DNA from: an uncultured Photobacterium sp.
Lineage (GTDB): Bacteria; Pseudomonadota; Gammaproteobacteria; Enterobacterales; Vibrionaceae
Length of the DNA stretch: 34,685 nucleotides
NCBI RefSeq assembly: GCF_947039875.1
Contig: NZ_CAMRAN010000043.1
Location: 1-34,685, forward strand
Direction of reading: 5' to 3'
A program made the translations under genes and the position numbers. A model generated the notes under the pieces. The model was given only the letters and a program-made list of their open reading frames with translations. It searched no databases and was not told the origin of the DNA. Positions 34,652 through 34,685 of the stretch are shown here, in pieces; positions within the stretch are counted from its first letter, which is position 1; each line of letters starts with the position of its first letter.

Positions 34652-34685
34652 TTAGGTCGCCTTAGACAACATTTTTCGATGAGTG
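34652..34685 (-). CDS. rodA: 3' end of rodA (mrdB), cut off by window edge
   Basis: Reading the minus strand from 34684 gives THRKMLSKAT and a TAA stop at 34652-34654. This matches the C-terminus of RodA, the SEDS glycosyltransferase of cell elongation. The E. coli order is mrdB-rlpA-dacA, so position agrees with sequence. Confidence 0.8.
   Translation of the reverse strand, partial: THRKMLSKAT

Noticed and set aside
1..34685. Search for phage, insertion sequence, CRISPR, toxin-antitoxin or defence genes
   Set aside because: No transposase, integrase, repeat-spacer array or defence-type protein was seen; nearly every gene is a recognised chromosomal gene.

Overview
The window looks like chromosomal DNA of a marine gammaproteobacterium of the Vibrionaceae, most likely Photobacterium or a close relative. 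This rests on AT-rich composition, close protein resemblance to E. coli/Vibrio housekeeping genes, the dnaQ-TIGR03503 pairing, the DUF2066 and DUF2069 genes beside uraA and wrbA, and tRNA-Asp/tRNA-Trp in the arrangement typical of the tail of an rRNA operon. The genus is inference, made without any database search.

Layout. (1) 1-477: the 3' part of tRNA-Asp, an intact tRNA-Trp with a terminator, and two degenerate tRNA-Trp copies sharing an 11-nt insertion in the anticodon arm. (2) 478-3102: accessory genes, namely an exported GMC-family flavin oxidoreductase and a DUF1904 protein. (3) 3199-10384: a block matching the E. coli yafD-mltD-gloB-yafS-rnhA-dnaQ region, with a Yip1-family membrane gene coupled to mltD and a TIGR03503 gene behind dnaQ. 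(4) 10455-16640: fadE, a SulP anion transporter, gmhA and yafJ. The 490-bp fadE/sulP gap is rich in signals: a FadR-like palindrome, a G11 tract, a CRP-like site spaced for a class II promoter, and a GC-richer leader that can fold two ways. (5) 16721-20584: purine and pyrimidine genes purMN, upp and uraA, with a PurR box over the purM -35 and an upp start region resembling the UTP-sensing one of E. coli. (6) 20837-26472: DUF2066, the bepA-arsC-wrbA-DUF2069 run, and a TusA-like gene with perM. The hda gene that sits at the equivalent E. coli locus is not here. (7) 26548-29927: bcp, gcvR, dapA and bamC. (8) 30021-34685: lipA, lipB, ybeD, dacA, rlpA and the last codons of rodA (mrdB), in the same order as E. 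coli.

Themes. Cell-envelope work recurs: MltD, RlpA, DacA and RodA act on peptidoglycan, BamC and BepA on outer-membrane proteins, and GmhA on LPS heptose. Nucleotide metabolism (purM, purN, upp, uraA) and replication or repair (rnhA, dnaQ) make up much of the rest.

I found no defence system, prophage, insertion sequence or CRISPR array. Nearly all of the window is conserved core genome. The most unusual items are the tRNA-Trp-derived pseudogene pair, the sulP leader and promoter region, the absent hda, the conserved upp start-site sequence, and the exported GMC oxidoreductase with its atypical active-site motif.
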